A DNA stretch of 56,197 nt from Nostocales cyanobacterium (GTDB taxonomy: Bacteria > Cyanobacteriota > Cyanobacteriia > Cyanobacteriales > Nostocaceae): contig RDXV01000011.1 of NCBI GenBank assembly GCA_004292695.1, positions 1-56,197 on the forward strand, given 5' to 3'. The notes beneath the pieces were generated by a model. The model made no database searches. It was not told the DNA's origin and saw only the letters and a program-made list of their open reading frames with translations. Shown one piece after another: positions 44,176-55,433 of the stretch. Position 1 is the first letter of the stretch; every line of letters begins with the position of its first letter. The translations under genes and the position numbers were made by a program.

Positions 44176-46836
44176 TTGGTCGTTCAAAGTCAGAAACTAC
44201 AGCCAGAGGTCATGAAAACCCAGCGATTTTTGCAGTCCTTGACCCAGCAACTGAGACAATGGCGGCGACAGTATAAAGTATTGTGTCGTAAAGGTAAGTG
44301 GCTTTGTGCGGTCAACAGTCCTAACAGCCAAATTCTGCATAGGAGATTATTGCGGATTATTTTTCGGCATTTGCTTCTATATCTATTACCAACTACTGAC
44401 AATGGTGGACATCAACCAGCCAGAAAACCTCAGCAGTCGAATGTGAAATCTTTACCTAGAAATCGCGGTATTTATGCAGGTGTTAGTAACTGGTTGCACA
44501 GAAAACGCTCTGTCTTCATTTTTTGCATTGCTATAGTTTCTCTGACAGGTTTGATGGGTCATGAACTATACAACCAACCTCAGATGCAAAGGGGGTCAAT
44601 TGCTCCGCAGACATTTATTGCTCCCAGAACTGCAAATATAGAGGATCAAGAACAAACGGAAATTAAACGTAAAGCAGCACAGGAAACTTCCCAACCTGTG
44701 TTAATGATTAGTACCCAAAAAAATGAACAGATTCAGGCAAATTTACAGAAAATTCTGGAAGATGCTGGTGAAGTTCGGACTATAGCTGGTTCTTTACCGT
44801 TTTTTGATGTTTCCATTTTAGCTATTGATAATCAAAAATATCTTCGTTCTTGTGTAGATGCTGAATGGGAAAAGATGAAAACTCTATTGAGTGAATACCG
44901 AGCAAATCATCAGTTGAATTCTCAATCAAAGGATAAACAGAGATTATCTAGATCCTTGAATCGTCAATTGTTTTCTCTATCTGAATCTACCAATTCAGGA
45001 ATAAATAATAATATTAATACTCCTCAGTTTGATCAAGCATTAGCAGAGTTACAAGCCTATAGCTTAACCACTTCAAATGATAATTTTTCTCTGCTGATTA
45101 ATCAAATTTATCAAGTGAGAAAAGGATATAAACAAGCTGCTAAAAAACTGTTTAATATTAAAAATGAGATTTCTTTGGAAGTATTAGATCCTGTATTTTT
45201 GAATTTGTCTGATCAAGATTGGGTGAAAACTCAAATCGGTATTAATAAAAGTGCTGAAAGAATGCTAACTCAAGGTATACCGCCAGGACTACCTTCTAAT
45301 ATTTTAAAGGATGCTGCTAATTTACAAGTACAAATTTCTGTACCTGCTGAGGCTGAAGCTTTTGCGAATAAGGTTTTATTAGCGGTGCTTGCGCCAAATT
45401 TGCAGAAAGATGAGGAACAAACCCAAATCAAAGCACAAATGATGGCGGATAATGTTCCTGCTGTGATGCGAGAAGTGAAACAGGGAGAGGTGATAGTTAA
45501 GAAAGGGGAAATTATTACTTCTTGGGATTTTGATGTATTGGAACATTATGAATTTATTAGTCGTGAGGTTAATTGGTTACAGTTAACTTTTTTAGGTGGT
45601 TTGGTTAGTGTTGGGGTTGGGGTTTTTGTCTGGGTTGATCGTCGCTTGGGTAGTCCTTTAAGACAACGCGATCGCCTGTTAATTTTGCTTTTAACTTTAA
45701 GTATTCCCAGTATTTTAGTTACTGGTGTACCTTATACTACTTGGATTGCTACTGGTCTGTTATTAGGTAGTTTTTATGGACCAATTCTTGGTATAACTGT
45801 GGTTAGTTTGTTATCAATAATCATTCCAATTACCTTAGAAATTAGTAAAATTGCTTTAATTGCTGGGGCGACTGGGGGCATTTTAAGTAGTTATTTAGCC
45901 CAGAGGTTTAAATCTCGTGAAGAGTTGGCTTTGTTGGGAATTATTATTGCTTTAATTCAAGGTGGTATTTATCTAATTTTAAATGTTTTGATAGGTGCGG
46001 CTTTTGGTTCTGCTTGGTATATTGTTTTGCAAGATTCTTTATTATTTGGTTTATCTGGTTTGGTATGGAGTGTGACGGCTTTAGGTTTAAGTCCTTATTT
46101 AGAGAAGTTATTTGATTTAATTACACCCATCAGATTAGCAGAGTTAGCTAATCCTAACCGTCCTTTATTAAAACGATTAGCTACAGAAACACCAGGTACA
46201 TTTCAACATACTTTATTTGTGGCTACTTTAGCAGAAGCGGCAGCGAAAAAGTTACGTTGTAATGTGGAATTAGTAAGAGCAGGGACTTTGTATCATGATA
46301 TTGGGAAGATGCACGATCCTTTGGGTTTTATTGAAAATCAAATGGGTGGTCCTAATAAACATGATACGGAAATTAAAAACCCTTGGCACAGTGCGGAGAT
46401 TATTAGAAAACACGTGACGGAGGGGTTGGTGATGGCGAGAAAACATAGTTTACCGACAGCAATTCAAGCGTTTATTCCTGAACATCAAGGTACAATGGCG
46501 ATCGCCTATTTTTATCACCAAGCCCAACAAATGGCTAAGGAAGATCCGAGTATTATTGTTAATAAAGCGGATTTTTGTTATGAAGGACCCATTCCCCAAT
46601 CCAGAGAAACGGGTATTGTGATGTTAGCTGATTCCTGTGAGGCTGCATTACGGAGTTTAAAAGATGCAACTCCTGAACAAGCTTTGAATATGTTAAATAA
46701 TATTATCCGCGCTAAATGGCAGGAGCAACAATTGGTAGATTCTGGTTTAACTAAGGAGGAAATGCCGAAAATTGCTCATATTTTTGTGGAAGTTTGGCAG
46801 CAATTTCATCATAAACGCATTGCTTATCCTAAATAG
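44176..46836 (+). CDS. 7TM-HD (PgpH-like) cyclic dinucleotide phosphodiesterase
   Basis: An 886-residue protein. A cytoplasmic N-terminus and first membrane helix (about 113-130) precede an extracytoplasmic 7TMR-HDED-type domain (about 140-460). Seven membrane helices follow (about 470-650), then an HD domain with TFQHTLFVATLAEAAA, AGTLYHDIGKMHDP, HSAEIIRKHV and PEHQGT. This layout is that of PgpH, which hydrolyses c-di-AMP in Firmicutes. ATG at 44212 (residue 13) may be the real start instead of TTG at 44176. It is followed 99 bp later by the Cph2-like gene, so two nucleotide-second-messenger genes are side by side. Confidence 0.88.
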   Translation: MVVQSQKLQPEVMKTQRFLQSLTQQLRQWRRQYKVLCRKGKWLCAVNSPNSQILHRRLLRIIFRHLLLYLLPTTDNGGHQPARKPQQSNVKSLPRNRGIYAGVSNWLHRKRSVFIFCIAIVSLTGLMGHELYNQPQMQRGSIAPQTFIAPRTANIEDQEQTEIKRKAAQETSQPVLMISTQKNEQIQANLQKILEDAGEVRTIAGSLPFFDVSILAIDNQKYLRSCVDAEWEKMKTLLSEYRANHQLNSQSKDKQRLSRSLNRQLFSLSESTNSGINNNINTPQFDQALAELQAYSLTTSNDNFSLLINQIYQVRKGYKQAAKKLFNIKNEISLEVLDPVFLNLSDQDWVKTQIGINKSAERMLTQGIPPGLPSNILKDAANLQVQISVPAEAEAFANKVLLAVLAPNLQKDEEQTQIKAQMMADNVPAVMREVKQGEVIVKKGEIITSWDFDVLEHYEFISREVNWLQLTFLGGLVSVGVGVFVWVDRRLGSPLRQRDRLLILLLTLSIPSILVTGVPYTTWIATGLLLGSFYGPILGITVVSLLSIIIPITLEISKIALIAGATGGILSSYLAQRFKSREELALLGIIIALIQGGIYLILNVLIGAAFGSAWYIVLQDSLLFGLSGLVWSVTALGLSPYLEKLFDLITPIRLAELANPNRPLLKRLATETPGTFQHTLFVATLAEAAAKKLRCNVELVRAGTLYHDIGKMHDPLGFIENQMGGPNKHDTEIKNPWHSAEIIRKHVTEGLVMARKHSLPTAIQAFIPEHQGTMAIAYFYHQAQQMAKEDPSIIVNKADFCYEGPIPQSRETGIVMLADSCEAALRSLKDATPEQALNMLNNIIRAKWQEQQLVDSGLTKEEMPKIAHIFVEVWQQFHHKRIAYPK

Positions 46837-46935
46837 GGAATAGGGAACAGGGAATAGGGTTAATTTTTCGTTACATTTCATACTTAGGATTCGGAAATAG
46901 TCAATAATTAAGAAAGGGTAAAAAAAAGGAAGTGA

Positions 46936-49900
46936 TTGGGTGAAATGAAAGGTATGATGAAAAATCAATTACTTTCTCAGCAAGGGGTATATCAAGGCAA
47001 CTTGCTCAGTCACATCACTGAAGGTATTTATCAAAATTTTGATTTATCGGAAATAATGGCGGCTACAGTCGCAGAAATCAGAACTTTTTTAAATATAGAT
47101 AGAGTTAAAATTTATCGTTTTGATGGTGATGGTAGCGGTGAAGTAGTAGCTGAGTCAATAAATAATCATTGCTTACCGTCGTTGTTAGGTTTACATTTTC
47201 CTGCTGGTGATATTCCACTGCAAGCGCGAGAAATGTTTATTAACTCTCGCCAGCGCATTATTGTAGATGTGGCATCGGGTAAAAAGACTATTAGCAGGAT
47301 TAAGTCACCAGGAATAAATGAAGGTAATAACCAAGAAAATATTCGCTATTTATCGGTTGATACTTGTCACTTACAGTATCTCAAAACTATGGGGGTGGCT
47401 GCTTCCTTAGCCATACCAATTCTATATCATAATCATCTGTGGGGTTTGATGGTGGGTCATCATACCCTACCTAGACCATTTACAGAACAGGAATTACAAA
47501 TTGTTCAACTGTTAGTGGATCAGTTACTAATTGCGATCGCCCAATCTCATTTATATACACAAGCACAACAACAGGTAGAACAAGAAACAGCAGTTAGTGA
47601 AGTTAAAAACTGGTTAGTTTCTTCATTAGATCAGGAAGATATTCACCAATCTATACTGCAATATATTACTACTACCTTGGATGGTAACGGTGCAAGACTT
47701 TACATCACGGCTGATATCGCCAAACATTCAGCGCAGATATATACTTGGGGGGAACAACCTCAAGATCATTTGATTGAAGAAAATAAGGTTTGGACAAATT
47801 TGATGGGATGGCAAGGTGTACTGGCTTTAAGTCACAGGCAACCGTCGGAAGTGGTGAGAACTGGTGAAAAAAGTGATTATTCTATCCATCAAAGCCGTGC
47901 AGTTTATTGTTACAGTATTGCCGATTTTCAACAAGATAATCAACTAAAATCCTTAGCTAGTGCCTTTGAGCATACTCCGATTAAGTCTTTACTGATTATA
48001 CCTTTACAATATCAACAGCAATATTTAGGTTGTTTAACTGTTTTTCGTCCAGAAATTGAAACTGAAACTTTGTGGGCTGGGCGTTTTAACCCGGATGAGC
48101 GGAATTTGCTACCCCGTGAGTCTTTCGCAGCTTGGCGAGAAATTAAAACCGGACAAGCTCAACCTTGGAGTCAACACGAAATTAAACTTGCTCAATCCTT
48201 TGGATTACATTTGTATATTGCAATTATGCAGCAGAGAGTAAATAATTTGCTGCGTCATCATACATCCAATGATATACTCACTGGTTTACCAAATCGGTTG
48301 TTATTTGATGAATTGTTAGCTTTGTCTTTGGTAAATATTCATCAGCGGGGCGGTATTTTAGCTGTAATGTGCTTAGATTTGGATAGATTTAAGTCAATTA
48401 ATGATAATTTGGGTCATGTGGTAGGCGATCGCCTATTGCAAACCGTAGCAGAAAGAATCAAAAATTGTTTAGGAGAAAAAGATACTGTAGCGCGTTGGGG
48501 AGATGATGAATTTACCTTGCTACTACCGGAAATTAAATGTGCTGAGGATGCGGTTAAAATAGCACAAAAACTATTAGATGTAATTGCCCAGCCTTTACAA
48601 ATAGATAAACAAGAACTCCACATTACTGCTAGTATCGGTATTGCCTTAGCACCCTACGATGGAGAAGAAGCCGAAACTTTAATCAAACACGCAGATACTA
48701 CCCTCAACCGCGCCAAACAACAGGGCAAAAATAATTATCTGTTGTACACAGCCACCATGAATTCTACCTCTTTGGAGAGGTTAGTATTAGGTAATAACCT
48801 TTACAAAGCTCTGAGCAGGAAAGAACTTCTGTTACATTATCATCCACAAATAGACTTAAAAACTGGTCAAATTGTGGGAATGGAAGCCCTGGTTAGATGG
48901 CATCATCCAGACATGGGACTAATTCCGCCATCGGAATTTATTCCCGTAGCTGAGGAAACAGGATTAATTTGTGATATTGGCGAGTGGGTACTACGTACAG
49001 CCTGTACCCAAAATCACCAGTGGCAACTAGCTGGACTGCCACCGATACGAGTAGCGGTTAACCTCTCGGCTAGGCAATTTCAACAAACCAACTTAGTAGA
49101 AATCATCACCAAAATTTTACAAGAAACCCAACTAGAACCCCAATATTTAGAACTGGAAATTACAGAAAGTTTATTAATGCAGGATGTAGATTTTACCGTT
49201 TCTGCATTAAGAGAACTACAATCTTTAGGAATACATATTTCTATGGATGACTTTGGTACAGGTTATTCATCCCTGAGTTTATTAATGTACTTTCCTTTGA
49301 GTAGTTTAAAAATAGATAAATCCTTTATTTGCAACTTAACTAAAAATTCTGGTAACTCGGCAATTATTAACTCTGTAATTTCTTTAGGACATGGATTAAA
49401 TTTAAGTTTGGTAGCGGAAGGAGTAGAAACATTAGATCAACTAGAATTTTTGCGGTTAGCTAACTGTGATATTGTCCAAGGATTTTTATTAAGTAAACCG
49501 CTGAGTGCAGAAGCTGCTACTAAATTTCTCTTAGAAAAGTTTCCTCAAAATACTCAAAAAATCCTGCATCAAAATAGTGATTTAACTACCTCTTATCCCA
49601 TTCCTAGTAATGAAATAGCGAGATTATCAAAACTGAAAGAATATCAAATTCTCGATACTCCCTCTGACACAAACTTTGATAATCTCACTAGACTTTTAGC
49701 CAGGTTGTGTGAAACTCCCATCGCTTTTATTAGTGTGATTGATGAAGGAAGACAATGGTTTAAATCTAAACAGGGATTAACTATTAATGAAACTCCTAGA
49801 GAAATAGCTTTTTGCGCTCACACAATTTGTCAACATGATTTATTAATAGTTAATGATGCTTTAGTTGATCCCAGATTTTCAGAAAATCCCTTAGTTACAT

Positions 49901-51708
49901 CTCACCCCAAATTACGATTTTACGCAGGTGCGCCCCTAGTTACCAGTGAAGGTTTTGCGTTAGGTACTCTTTGTGTGGCAGATTATGTACCCAGAGAATT
50001 AACTCCTGAACAACAAGAAACTATCAAAATTTTGGCTGTGCAAGTGATGACAACTTTGGAATTCTACCGGAATCAAATGGAAAGGTTAGAGTTAATAAAT
50101 AATTCATATCAGCCGGAAAAAATCAACCAAATCCAAGCTAAATTAACCAAAACATTAACCCTGTATCAGCAAAAGGAAAAGGAATTAGTTGAAAGAGTGA
50201 ACTTAGCTCAATTAAGTTCCAATATTGCCAATATTTTGGGACAACCTAAAAAGCTATTGCAAATTCTCCAAAGTTGTACAAATATTCTTACTCAAAATTT
50301 AGATATTGCTTATGCAGGAATTTGGTTAAAAAATTCCACTAAGGAAATTATGGAACTAGAAGCTAGTTCTGTATTATCTATATCTCCTCATTATTCATCT
50401 AATTGTATAGTTGACTTTAAGGTTAATTGGATCACTGAAAATATTCAATTATTTCAAACTAATGACTTACTCAATCAAATTACCTTAAATGAGCGAGAGT
50501 GGATAAAAAGGGAAAGGTTACAAGCTTTTGCTGGTTATCCTTTAATTATAGATAATTCTGTAGTGGGAGTAATGACAGTATTCAGCCGTCAAAAACTAAC
50601 TACCAGAGCTACAAATCAGTTATCTATTATTGCTGATGATATTAGTCGTTGTATAGAATATAAACAAACTGAAGAATTATTGAAACAACAAAATCAAAGG
50701 GAAAGATTAGTTGCTAACATTACTCAACGTATCCTTCAGTCTTTGGATCTGGATGAGATTATGGATACAACTGTGAAGGAAGTTAGACAATTTCTGCAAA
50801 CTGATCGAGTAATTATTTACCGTTTTAAAGAAGATTGGACTGGTGTGGTAGCAATGGAATCTGTGGGGGAGGGAATTAAATCTATTATATATAGTGTCAT
50901 TGATGAACCTTGTTTTAGAACAGTTTATGTACCTAAGTATCGTCAAGGTAGAGTGAGGGCTATTGATGATATTTACACTGCGGGAATAGGGAAATGTCAT
51001 TTAGAATTATTGGCAGAATTTCAAGTTAGAGCTAATTTAGTAGTACCAATTATTCAAGGTCAAGAATTGTGGGGTTTGTTAATTGCCCACCACTGTAGAA
51101 GTCCGCGTCATTGGCGAGAATTAGAGGTTAATTTATTAAGTCAATTAGCTACCCAAGTGGCGATCGCCATTAAACAATCAGAATTATATCAACAGGTACA
51201 ACGCCAGGCTACCATTGATGGTTTAACACAAATTGCCAACCGTCGCCGCTTTGATGAGTATTTTTGGCAAGTTTGGCAGCAGATGAAGAATAGACAAACA
51301 CCCATATCAATTATTTTATGTGATATTGACTTTTTCAAACTTTATAACGATAGATATGGTCATCCTGTGGGAGATGATTGTTTACGTCAAGTAGCTACAG
51401 CTATCCAAAAATCTTTAAATTACCCTGGTGATTTAGTAGCACGTTATGGTGGTGAAGAATTTGTGGTTGTGTTACCAAATACTTCTGCTGACGGTGCTGT
51501 CAAAGTAGCAGAACGTATCCGATCTCAAGTCAAGGCTTTACAAATTCCCCATGAAAAATCTTTAGTGAGTAATTATGTAACCCTGAGTTTGGGAATTGCC
51601 AGTATTACTCCTGATGCCCATATCTCGCCTGATAGTTTAGTTTCTACTGCTGACGAAACTCTGTATCAGGCCAAAGCCCAAGGACGTGATCGGTTACACT
51701 GTATTTAA
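46936..51708 (+). CDS. cph2: Cph2-like phytochrome/cyanobacteriochrome with GGDEF-EAL and GGDEF
   Basis: A 1590-residue soluble photoreceptor. Domains: phytochrome GAF 1 (about 20-205; PAGDIP and the chromophore motif with Cys144-His145), PHY-like domain (about 215-430; PRESFAAW tongue), GGDEF 1 (about 440-605, degenerate WGDDEF), EAL (about 615-865; Glu650-Ala-Leu, DDFGTGYSS at 771-779), two extra GAF domains (about 895-1050 and 1095-1240), a cyanobacteriochrome GAF (about 1255-1415; EPCF with Cys1326, and Cys1354-His), and GGDEF 2 (RYGGEEF, 1503-1509). Apart from the two extra GAFs this is the order of Synechocystis Cph2 (GAF-GAF-GGDEF-EAL-GAF-GGDEF), which controls c-di-GMP and phototaxis by light. 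GGDEF 2 lacks the RxxD inhibition site (YPGD). Confidence 0.88.
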   Translation: MGEMKGMMKNQLLSQQGVYQGNLLSHITEGIYQNFDLSEIMAATVAEIRTFLNIDRVKIYRFDGDGSGEVVAESINNHCLPSLLGLHFPAGDIPLQAREMFINSRQRIIVDVASGKKTISRIKSPGINEGNNQENIRYLSVDTCHLQYLKTMGVAASLAIPILYHNHLWGLMVGHHTLPRPFTEQELQIVQLLVDQLLIAIAQSHLYTQAQQQVEQETAVSEVKNWLVSSLDQEDIHQSILQYITTTLDGNGARLYITADIAKHSAQIYTWGEQPQDHLIEENKVWTNLMGWQGVLALSHRQPSEVVRTGEKSDYSIHQSRAVYCYSIADFQQDNQLKSLASAFEHTPIKSLLIIPLQYQQQYLGCLTVFRPEIETETLWAGRFNPDERNLLPRESFAAWREIKTGQAQPWSQHEIKLAQSFGLHLYIAIMQQRVNNLLRHHTSNDILTGLPNRLLFDELLALSLVNIHQRGGILAVMCLDLDRFKSINDNLGHVVGDRLLQTVAERIKNCLGEKDTVARWGDDEFTLLLPEIKCAEDAVKIAQKLLDVIAQPLQIDKQELHITASIGIALAPYDGEEAETLIKHADTTLNRAKQQGKNNYLLYTATMNSTSLERLVLGNNLYKALSRKELLLHYHPQIDLKTGQIVGMEALVRWHHPDMGLIPPSEFIPVAEETGLICDIGEWVLRTACTQNHQWQLAGLPPIRVAVNLSARQFQQTNLVEIITKILQETQLEPQYLELEITESLLMQDVDFTVSALRELQSLGIHISMDDFGTGYSSLSLLMYFPLSSLKIDKSFICNLTKNSGNSAIINSVISLGHGLNLSLVAEGVETLDQLEFLRLANCDIVQGFLLSKPLSAEAATKFLLEKFPQNTQKILHQNSDLTTSYPIPSNEIARLSKLKEYQILDTPSDTNFDNLTRLLARLCETPIAFISVIDEGRQWFKSKQGLTINETPREIAFCAHTICQHDLLIVNDALVDPRFSENPLVTSHPKLRFYAGAPLVTSEGFALGTLCVADYVPRELTPEQQETIKILAVQVMTTLEFYRNQMERLELINNSYQPEKINQIQAKLTKTLTLYQQKEKELVERVNLAQLSSNIANILGQPKKLLQILQSCTNILTQNLDIAYAGIWLKNSTKEIMELEASSVLSISPHYSSNCIVDFKVNWITENIQLFQTNDLLNQITLNEREWIKRERLQAFAGYPLIIDNSVVGVMTVFSRQKLTTRATNQLSIIADDISRCIEYKQTEELLKQQNQRERLVANITQRILQSLDLDEIMDTTVKEVRQFLQTDRVIIYRFKEDWTGVVAMESVGEGIKSIIYSVIDEPCFRTVYVPKYRQGRVRAIDDIYTAGIGKCHLELLAEFQVRANLVVPIIQGQELWGLLIAHHCRSPRHWRELEVNLLSQLATQVAIAIKQSELYQQVQRQATIDGLTQIANRRRFDEYFWQVWQQMKNRQTPISIILCDIDFFKLYNDRYGHPVGDDCLRQVATAIQKSLNYPGDLVARYGGEEFVVVLPNTSADGAVKVAERIRSQVKALQIPHEKSLVSNYVTLSLGIASITPDAHISPDSLVSTADETLYQAKAQGRDRLHCI

Positions 51709-51815
51709 GGAATTTAGAATTTAGAATTTAGAATTGGGGAAGAAAAATTTTTTTAAGCTGGTGTGCAGCTAGATTGGATATTGTGATAAGTAGTCATGCA
51801 AAATAAATTTTATAT
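51709..51815. repeat. TTTAGAA array and spacer after cph2
   Basis: TTTAGAA x4 (51713-51736) directly follows the stop codon. No gene follows. Confidence 0.75.
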
Positions 51816-52005
51816 CCCACATTCCGCACCCCCAGTGTCACAATCGGTAATTTCGGATTTCTTAACCACCTTCAGGATAATTTTAATACAAAATGGTTGA
51901 AATCTTAGGTGGCGATAGCGAAGCGCTGCTGCAAGCAGTTCGCCAATCTCAAATCCCCAAACAACCAATCTTCGTTGTGTGACAGTTTAGGGTGCGGAAG
52001 GTGGG
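51816..52005. mobile_element. MITE-like element with about 27-bp terminal inverted repeats
   Basis: Left end CCCACATTCCGCACCCCCAG plus TGTCACA (51816-51842) pairs with right end TGTGACAGTTTAGGGTGCGG plus AAGGTGGG (51978-52005). The 190-bp interior contains a secondary palindrome GGCGATAGCGAAGCG.../...TTCGCC (51912-51945) and no coding frame. There is no transposase, so it would have to move in trans. Confidence 0.75.
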
Positions 52006-52036
52006 TTTTATGTCCCATTCCTCATTCTAACCGGCT

Positions 52037-52209
52037 TTCCGCACTTCAAAATGTCATACATTAATACTTCAATTAATTTTACAAAAAATGTTGACATTAC
52101 TCAGTATTTAAACGTATGAACTATAGACCTTTGGCGATCGCCATTTAACAACCATTAGCCCTAATTTTTGTAGTTTTCATATATTACAAAACGAAGTGCG
52201 GAATGTGGG
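52037..52209. mobile_element. Second, nested MITE-like element
   Basis: TTCCGCACTTC (52037-52047) and GAAGTGCGGAA (52193-52203) are perfect 11-bp inverted repeats 167 bp apart. GTGCGGAATGTGGG (52196-52209) is also the exact reverse complement of the first 14 bp of the element at 51816, so the ends of the two elements are related. Confidence 0.7.
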
Positions 52210-52254
52210 TTCTAAATTCTTCATTCTAAATTCTAAATTCTAAATTCTTCATTC

Positions 52255-53286
52255 CTATTTTGTTTCCTGAATTTGTAATCTGACAGTATGTTCCATTGCA
52301 CCACTGAGTTTAATTTCCATGACTTCACCTCCCAGTGGTTCTACACAACTGAGCAGAGAACGCAAACATGGGGTACTTGCACCTGTGTCAACATATAACC
52401 TATCAGCGAGGTTACTAATTTTTTTCCAAGTCATGTATAACTTAGCTATTCCTTGTTCCATCTGGGATGCTTGGTTAACTAAATCAGCGGCTATACTTAA
52501 ACAACCTATTCTTTGGGCTTCTTCTAAAGCAGTTTCAATATCTACATTTTCTTCTGTTAGTGCTTGTACCTGCACCGCAGATTTTAAATATTTAGCTAAT
52601 TGTCTGGCTTCTGTAGTAGCTTGTTTGAGGGTATCCACATCAGGATTTGCGGCTATTTCCCGCTGTAAGACCTGCTGATGGGATTCGGGCAGTTTTTCCA
52701 TTTCCTTAACCAGAGGGGCAATGTAGCGAGCCGGAAGACTGTTATCGGCGGCTTTTTCCTTGACTGGTTCAGGTAATAACTCTGAAGACATGGACGTCCA
52801 TTCATCGGTGAGTTGACGGACTTCTCGACGGGTGATGCGATCGCCTTTTTGGGCAGCTTCACTAACCATTTGTTGTACTTCTGGTGATGCTTTAGCAGTT
52901 TCCACAAAAGCCCGCTTACTAAAATTATTAACCGCGTTGGGGTCTAACTTACCATCTTCAATTAAAGTATCAGCGCTATTAGCCAACTGTATCCAGTTAT
53001 AGGCCTGACTTTTACTAATTTCCCGTTCCTTTAACCATTTGAGGAAACCAGTACCCCTACCATCGCCACCCTTTTTTTCCCGATCACGAATTGCCCGTAA
53101 AATACGACCACGCCAAATTTCCGTTTGCAAATCAAAGCGATCGCATACTTGCCAAGCTACATCTAACTGCTGTAAAAAGTCAGACTCAGCAATTTCTTCA
53201 TCTTCAGGATCTGGTAATTGAAAATCTAAGTCTACAGGCTGTTGCAGTGCAGCTGCAAGTTCATTCATAGCGTCGGTATCTGGCAC
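52255..53286 (-). CDS. ParB/KorB-like helix-turn-helix protein, cyanobacterial, unknown
   Basis: A 343-residue soluble, mainly helical protein. Residues about 75-115 (GFLKWLKEREISKSQAYNWI) look like a helix-turn-helix, followed by VNNFSKRAFVETAKASPEVQ and QMVSEAAQKGDRITRREVRQ, similar in style to the linker of ParB-family DNA-binding proteins. The C-terminal half has a coiled stretch (about 215-265). No N-terminal ParB nuclease-like motif is seen. It may bind DNA, but the role is unknown. M7 (53268) is an alternative start. Confidence 0.65.
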   Translation of the reverse strand: MPDTDAMNELAAALQQPVDLDFQLPDPEDEEIAESDFLQQLDVAWQVCDRFDLQTEIWRGRILRAIRDREKKGGDGRGTGFLKWLKEREISKSQAYNWIQLANSADTLIEDGKLDPNAVNNFSKRAFVETAKASPEVQQMVSEAAQKGDRITRREVRQLTDEWTSMSSELLPEPVKEKAADNSLPARYIAPLVKEMEKLPESHQQVLQREIAANPDVDTLKQATTEARQLAKYLKSAVQVQALTEENVDIETALEEAQRIGCLSIAADLVNQASQMEQGIAKLYMTWKKISNLADRLYVDTGASTPCLRSLLSCVEPLGGEVMEIKLSGAMEHTVRLQIQETK

Positions 53287-53513
53287 GATGTGTAAGCTCT
53301 TTTGGGTATGCGATCAAATAACTATTGCCAATTCTGCACAAATATACAGGATAAGCAACAATGAGCAGGTTAATATTATAGAGGATAAATCAAAAATTAG
53401 TTAAATCAATTTAACATAAGTACAAAAGCGATCACATCCTTGACTTACCTCCAGTTCAGCAGTTTCTCAATGTTTTCGATAGTCTAGAAATGAATCTGTA
53501 GGTAAAAACAACT

Positions 53514-54500
53514 ATGAATCAGGTGGACTATCTCCGCATTAGTTTAATTGACCGCTGTAATTTTCGCTGTCTGTACTGTATGCCGGAGGGTACAGAATTA
53601 CAATACATTCTCCAACAAAATTTATTAACCGATCAGGAATTAATCACTCTCATTCAAGATGTATTTATTCCTCTTGGTTTTACTCGCTTCCGTTTAACTG
53701 GTGGTGAACCTTTACTGCGTCCTGGGGTGGTGGAGTTGGTAGAAAAAATTGCCCATTTTCCCCAAACTCAAGATATCTCTATGACTACAAATGGGTTTTT
53801 ATTAGCTCCCATTGCCCAAAGTCTCTATGATGCTGGTTTAACAAGAATTAATATTAGTTTAGATTCTCTTGATCCAGATATTTTTGAACAAATTATTGGT
53901 AATCATGGACGTAAACGTTGGCAACAAGTCTGGTTAGGTCTTCAAACTGCTTATGATGCGGGGTTTGATCCTTTAAAGTTAAACGTTGTGGTGATACCCG
54001 GTGTGAATGATCATGAAATTTTAGACTTAGCCGCTTTAACCATTGATAAAAACTGGCACGTGCGATTTATTGAGTTTATGCCCATTGGTAATGGTGATTT
54101 GTTTGGCGATCGCGGTTGGGTGTCTTCTGCGGAGTTACGTGATCGCATTCGTCAACGTTGGGGATTGACAGAATCACAAGTTCGTGGTAATGGTCCAGCA
54201 GATGTATTTCAAATTCCTGGAGCAAAGGGAACTGTGGGCTTTATTAGTCAAATGTCAGAATGTTTTTGTGATCGCTGTAACCGAGTCCGTCTATCTGCGG
54301 ATGGTTGGTTGCGTCCTTGCTTACTCAATGAATTAGGACAAATTGATTTAAAATCTGCCTTACGTGATGGTGTTAGCACCCTTGAGTTACAAGAACAAGT
54401 TAGAAACTTATTAACCTTTAAATCAGAAATAAACTTTAAACAACGCGACTCAGGTACAGTCGGTACTTACACCCGTACCATGTCGCAAATTGGGGGGTAG
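53514..54500 (+). CDS. moaA: GTP 3',8-cyclase MoaA
   Basis: Radical SAM enzyme of molybdenum cofactor synthesis that converts GTP to 3',8-cyclo-GTP. The N-terminal cluster motif is CNFRCLYC (residues about 14-21), followed by [12 protein letters not shown]. The C-terminal cluster cysteines are in [12 protein letters not shown] and RPCL, and the protein ends in the Gly-Gly pair needed for activity. It is 328 residues long. The start ATG is at 53514 with weak AGGT upstream. No other moa gene is nearby. Confidence 0.97.
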   Translation: MNQVDYLRISLIDRCNFRCLYCMPEGTELQYILQQNLLTDQELITLIQDVFIPLGFTRFRLTGGEPLLRPGVVELVEKIAHFPQTQDISMTTNGFLLAPIAQSLYDAGLTRINISLDSLDPDIFEQIIGNHGRKRWQQVWLGLQTAYDAGFDPLKLNVVVIPGVNDHEILDLAALTIDKNWHVRFIEFMPIGNGDLFGDRGWVSSAELRDRIRQRWGLTESQVRGNGPADVFQIPGAKGTVGFISQMSECFCDRCNRVRLSADGWLRPCLLNELGQIDLKSALRDGVSTLELQEQVRNLLTFKSEINFKQRDSGTVGTYTRTMSQIGG

Positions 54501-54598
54501 TTATCAGTTATCAGTTATCAGTTGTCAGTTATGAGTCATTAGTATTTATTCTGACTCCTGACTCCTGACTCCTGACTTCTGACTTCTGACTCCTGACT
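54501..54598. repeat. STRR block (TTATCAG, CTGACTC)
   Basis: TTATCAG copies (54500-54530) and CTGACTC/CTGACTT copies (54551-54598) fill the space between the convergent moaA and rpsD. The second array ends at the rpsD stop. Confidence 0.9.
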
Positions 54599-54599
54599 G

Positions 54600-55208
54600 T
54601 TAAGCCTTACGTGAGTAGTATTCCACCACGAGTAGTTCATTTACCTGTAATGCTACCCATTCTCTTTCAATCAAAGTATTGACTTTACCAACCAACTTGT
54701 TTTTATCAAACTCTAAATGATTAGGAAGGTTAGCTAAACCGGGATACTGTAAGTTAGCTTCTACCAATTTCTTGGATGCTTCTCTATTTCTGACACCAAT
54801 TTCTTCACCGGGGCGGCACTGATAACTAGCAATGTTAACTACACGGCCATTAACGGTAACGTGTCCATGATTGACTAATTGACGTGCTGCGGGGATAGTG
54901 GGAGCCATACCCAAGCGAAAAACAGTGTTATCTAAACGCATTTCCAACAATTGCAATAACACTTTTCCGGTAGAACCAGTTACACGTCTGGCTTTACGAA
55001 CATAGCGGAGCAATTGCTTTTCTGTTAAACCGTAGTTTAAGCGTAGTTTTTGCTTTTCTTCTAAACGAATAGCGTATTCAGTACGTTTCTTGCGGTTTTG
55101 ACCGTGTTGTCCAGGTGCATAGGCACGTCTAGCACTTTTCCGAGTTAATCCTGGTAATTCGCCCAAGCGACGAACAATTCTGAGGCGAGGCCCTCTATAT
55201 CGGGACAT
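54600..55208 (-). CDS. rpsD: 30S ribosomal protein S4
   Basis: A 202-residue protein starting [20 protein letters not shown], with the S4 domain at about 90-150 ([20 protein letters not shown]) and [15 protein letters not shown]. It binds 16S rRNA and nucleates the 30S body. It is a stand-alone gene, as is usual in cyanobacteria, and may be autoregulated. It uses the non-zinc N-terminus. Confidence 0.98.
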   Translation of the reverse strand: MSRYRGPRLRIVRRLGELPGLTRKSARRAYAPGQHGQNRKKRTEYAIRLEEKQKLRLNYGLTEKQLLRYVRKARRVTGSTGKVLLQLLEMRLDNTVFRLGMAPTIPAARQLVNHGHVTVNGRVVNIASYQCRPGEEIGVRNREASKKLVEANLQYPGLANLPNHLEFDKNKLVGKVNTLIEREWVALQVNELLVVEYYSRKA

Positions 55209-55433
55209 GAGTTTCCTTTATTTAATCCTGTTTAAACTTTAACCAAATATAGTATTATCACATTATTTGGTGCAATTATCCAGAGAAATATGATCAAATA
55301 TTATAAAACTTAGGGTTTTTAGCAAAAGTTTTTGGTGAAGGGGTGAATTAACGGTAAAACTTCCTGAACTGGATAACTGGTTGGGAAAATCCTAAGTTAG
55401 CATAACCTTGGGTGTTTGGAGAATCAAAATAAC

